This document shows positions 5,635 to 7,000 of a DNA stretch of 7,000 nt, one piece after another. Source of the stretch: Nitrososphaerota archaeon (GTDB taxonomy: Archaea; Thermoproteota; Nitrososphaeria; Nitrososphaerales; UBA183); NCBI GenBank assembly GCA_029785625.1, contig JAFLZI010000025.1, forward strand, positions 1 through 7,000, given 5' to 3'. Both the position numbers and the translations under genes were made by a program. The stretch's first letter is position 1. Every line of letters starts with the position of its first letter. The notes under the pieces are model-generated. The model made no database searches and was not told the origin of the DNA. It was given only the letters and a program-made list of their open reading frames with translations.

Positions 5635-6999
5635 TCAGGCCCACACCAGGGGCGCCGAGTAGGACACGACCATCGAGACGGTCGCCCCCGACGAGAGGGA
5701 GATGCAGGCCACGAACGAGTCGCCCCCCAAGGACGTGTAGTTCCCTTGTCCCGAGGAGGTGAGCCCGGTCGGGAGCGACCCCGCGCTCGTGTTCAACGCC
5801 ACGTTCTGGTAGGCAAGCCCGACCGGTAGCTGCCCCACGAGCAGGTAGACGTCCGTCCCGCTCCACCACTCGAAGTGGATGTGTCCCAGAGGGAGGGTCA
5901 TGTTGTGGATGTACGGCCAGGGGTGGCTCTCCAGGGTCGTGAGGTCGCTCAGGATGAAGGCGCAGGGAATCTCGATCGTGCGGGTCACGGTGAAGGCCGG
6001 GACCAGCGTCGCAACGAGCAGCACGGGGACGACGATCGCCGCAGCCACGAGCAGGGTCGCCGGACGGATCCTGCGGCGGTGCGGTCGGACGACTCCCAGA
6101 TGGAGGGCGCTCTGAGCCTCCGCGAGCGCCTCGTGCGGCCGGGCGATCCCGACCCACTCCACACGGCTCGCCTTTCGGGAGTTGGCGCCGTGTCCGGTAT
6201 TCCGGGTGGAGAGGAAGACCAGGTCCCCCACGTCGAACCACCGGTGGAAGAGTCCCCCGCGAACGGCCAGTCCCGAGACCTCGCGGCCGGGGAGGGTGTC
6301 GAGCTCCCTCGCGGACCCCGGCGGAGCGACCAGGACCCGTCGGTCGGTCAGGACGTAGCGCGACCGGCTCCAAGAGAGGAGGGAGAGGGCGAGAGGGACT
6401 ACCAGAGCGAAGACGAGGAAGAACTCGAGGAGGACCAGGGTCCCCGCCTGATCGAACCAGGAGGCCACCATCACCAGGGGGAACGTGATGACCAGGACGA
6501 GCAGGGCCGCGCCGATCCATTTCGGCAGGACGGTGGACCACCGCCAGGCTCCGAGGACGACCAGGAGGTAGCCCGCGAGGTAGAGCGCCAGGATCAAGGG
6601 CGCGTCCTTGGCGAGGAACGTCGAGATCTTGGTGGTCCCGAGGAGCAGCGCGACCAGCTTCTGCGTGAGGTCGAAGTTCCCGACGAAGAAGAGCAGCATC
6701 CCGGTGAGGACAAGCCCCATCGCGGGCACCTGGAAGGCGTGCAGGAGGGAGCGCCTTGCCGTCAGCACCGGGGCCTCCCCCGGGAGGAGCGCCCCCTTCC
6801 GGACGTCCGTGCGGAACTCCAGGGGCTGGGCGTCCCGCGCGAAGAACATGATGAACACCCAGACGTCGATGGCGAGGATCCCGATCGCCTCGCCAATGGC
6901 CCCGGGAATGTGGCCGAAGCCCACCAGGGCCCCGAGCCCGGCGAACACCGAGCCGATCATGAGGACCATGATGCCCCAGGCCTCTCGCCGGTCCCCGGC
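5635..6999 (-). CDS. Membrane protein with bPH_2-type PH domain and C-terminal ectodomain, 5' end outside window
   Basis: The frame is open from the TGA at 5637-5635 to the right edge. The first ATG inside is at 6969 (444 residues from there), but ten more codons upstream lack a stop, so the true start may lie outside. Numbered from 6969, membrane segments are about 2-19, 23-44, 79-97, 123-140, 151-171 and 176-199. Before the third segment is LLPGEAPVL, resembling the PGE-x-V/I-L entry motif of PH-domain membrane proteins. Residues 203-290 fit the bPH_2 family closely: SRYVLTDRRVLV, then LPGREVSGLAVRGGLFHRWF, DVGDLVFLS, and VEWVGIARPHEALAEAQ. A basic run (RPHRRRIRP, 295-303) precedes a final membrane helix (303-325), placing the PH domain in the cytosol by the positive-inside rule. 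Residues 326-444 should therefore be outside; they hold two cysteines (336, 422) and three N-x-S/T sequons (356, 393, 410). Related bPH proteins are often linked to membrane stress or secretion, but no such role is shown here. Confidence 0.85.
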   Translation of the reverse strand, partial: AGDRREAWGIMVLMIGSVFAGLGALVGFGHIPGAIGEAIGILAIDVWVFIMFFARDAQPLEFRTDVRKGALLPGEAPVLTARRSLLHAFQVPAMGLVLTGMLLFFVGNFDLTQKLVALLLGTTKISTFLAKDAPLILALYLAGYLLVVLGAWRWSTVLPKWIGAALLVLVITFPLVMVASWFDQAGTLVLLEFFLVFALVVPLALSLLSWSRSRYVLTDRRVLVAPPGSARELDTLPGREVSGLAVRGGLFHRWFDVGDLVFLSTRNTGHGANSRKASRVEWVGIARPHEALAEAQSALHLGVVRPHRRRIRPATLLVAAAIVVPVLLVATLVPAFTVTRTIEIPCAFILSDLTTLESHPWPYIHNMTLPLGHIHFEWWSGTDVYLLVGQLPVGLAYQNVALNTSAGSLPTGLTSSGQGNYTSLGGDSFVACISLSSGATVSMVVSYSAPLVWA

Positions 7000-7000
7000 A

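Noticed and set aside
5540..6541. Minus-strand 333-codon frame overlapping the right-hand gene
   Set aside because: Pro/Arg-rich shadow of the bPH_2 membrane gene, which carries a recognisable domain in the other frame.

Overview
The window is GC-rich and most likely comes from an archaeal chromosome. The main evidence is the single tRNA gene, a type II tRNA-Leu(CAG) whose D-arm and long variable arm match archaeal tRNA-Leu; no CCA is encoded. The mix of uncharacterised multi-pass membrane proteins, a secreted Ser/Thr-rich protein and the lack of clear bacterial promoters fits a high-GC member of Thermoplasmatota. That lineage assignment is a guess from general character, not from a marker gene.

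Layout, left to right. (1) A plus-strand gene with no recognised family, open at the left edge, encodes a soluble and largely helical protein ending at 1517. (2) A convergent gap of about 200 bases holds a very strong GC hairpin. (3) A minus-strand gene (1716 to about 2378) encodes a small exported or membrane-anchored Thr/Ser-rich protein with six cysteines. (4) About 940 bases have no convincing intact gene, but on the plus strand they carry what looks like a decayed C-terminal piece of an IS66-type transposase. (5) A 637-residue plus-strand membrane protein (3320-5233) appears to be built from transmembrane hairpins alternating with PH-like (bPH/YcxB-type) soluble domains. (6) The tRNA-Leu(CAG) gene lies on the minus strand at 5429-5513. 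(7) A minus-strand membrane protein (stop at 5635, open at the right edge) carries a clear bPH_2-type domain and a C-terminal extracellular domain.

Functionally, three of the four protein genes act in or outside the membrane. Two of them combine multi-pass membrane segments with PH-like domains and face each other across the tRNA gene. There is no operon: the neighbours alternate in strand, and no enzyme or pathway gene ties them together. I did not find a convincing new defence, CRISPR or mobile system. The most interesting items are the modular PH/membrane protein, the transposase fossil, and the six-cysteine exported protein whose N-terminus recalls SipW-dependent exported proteins.
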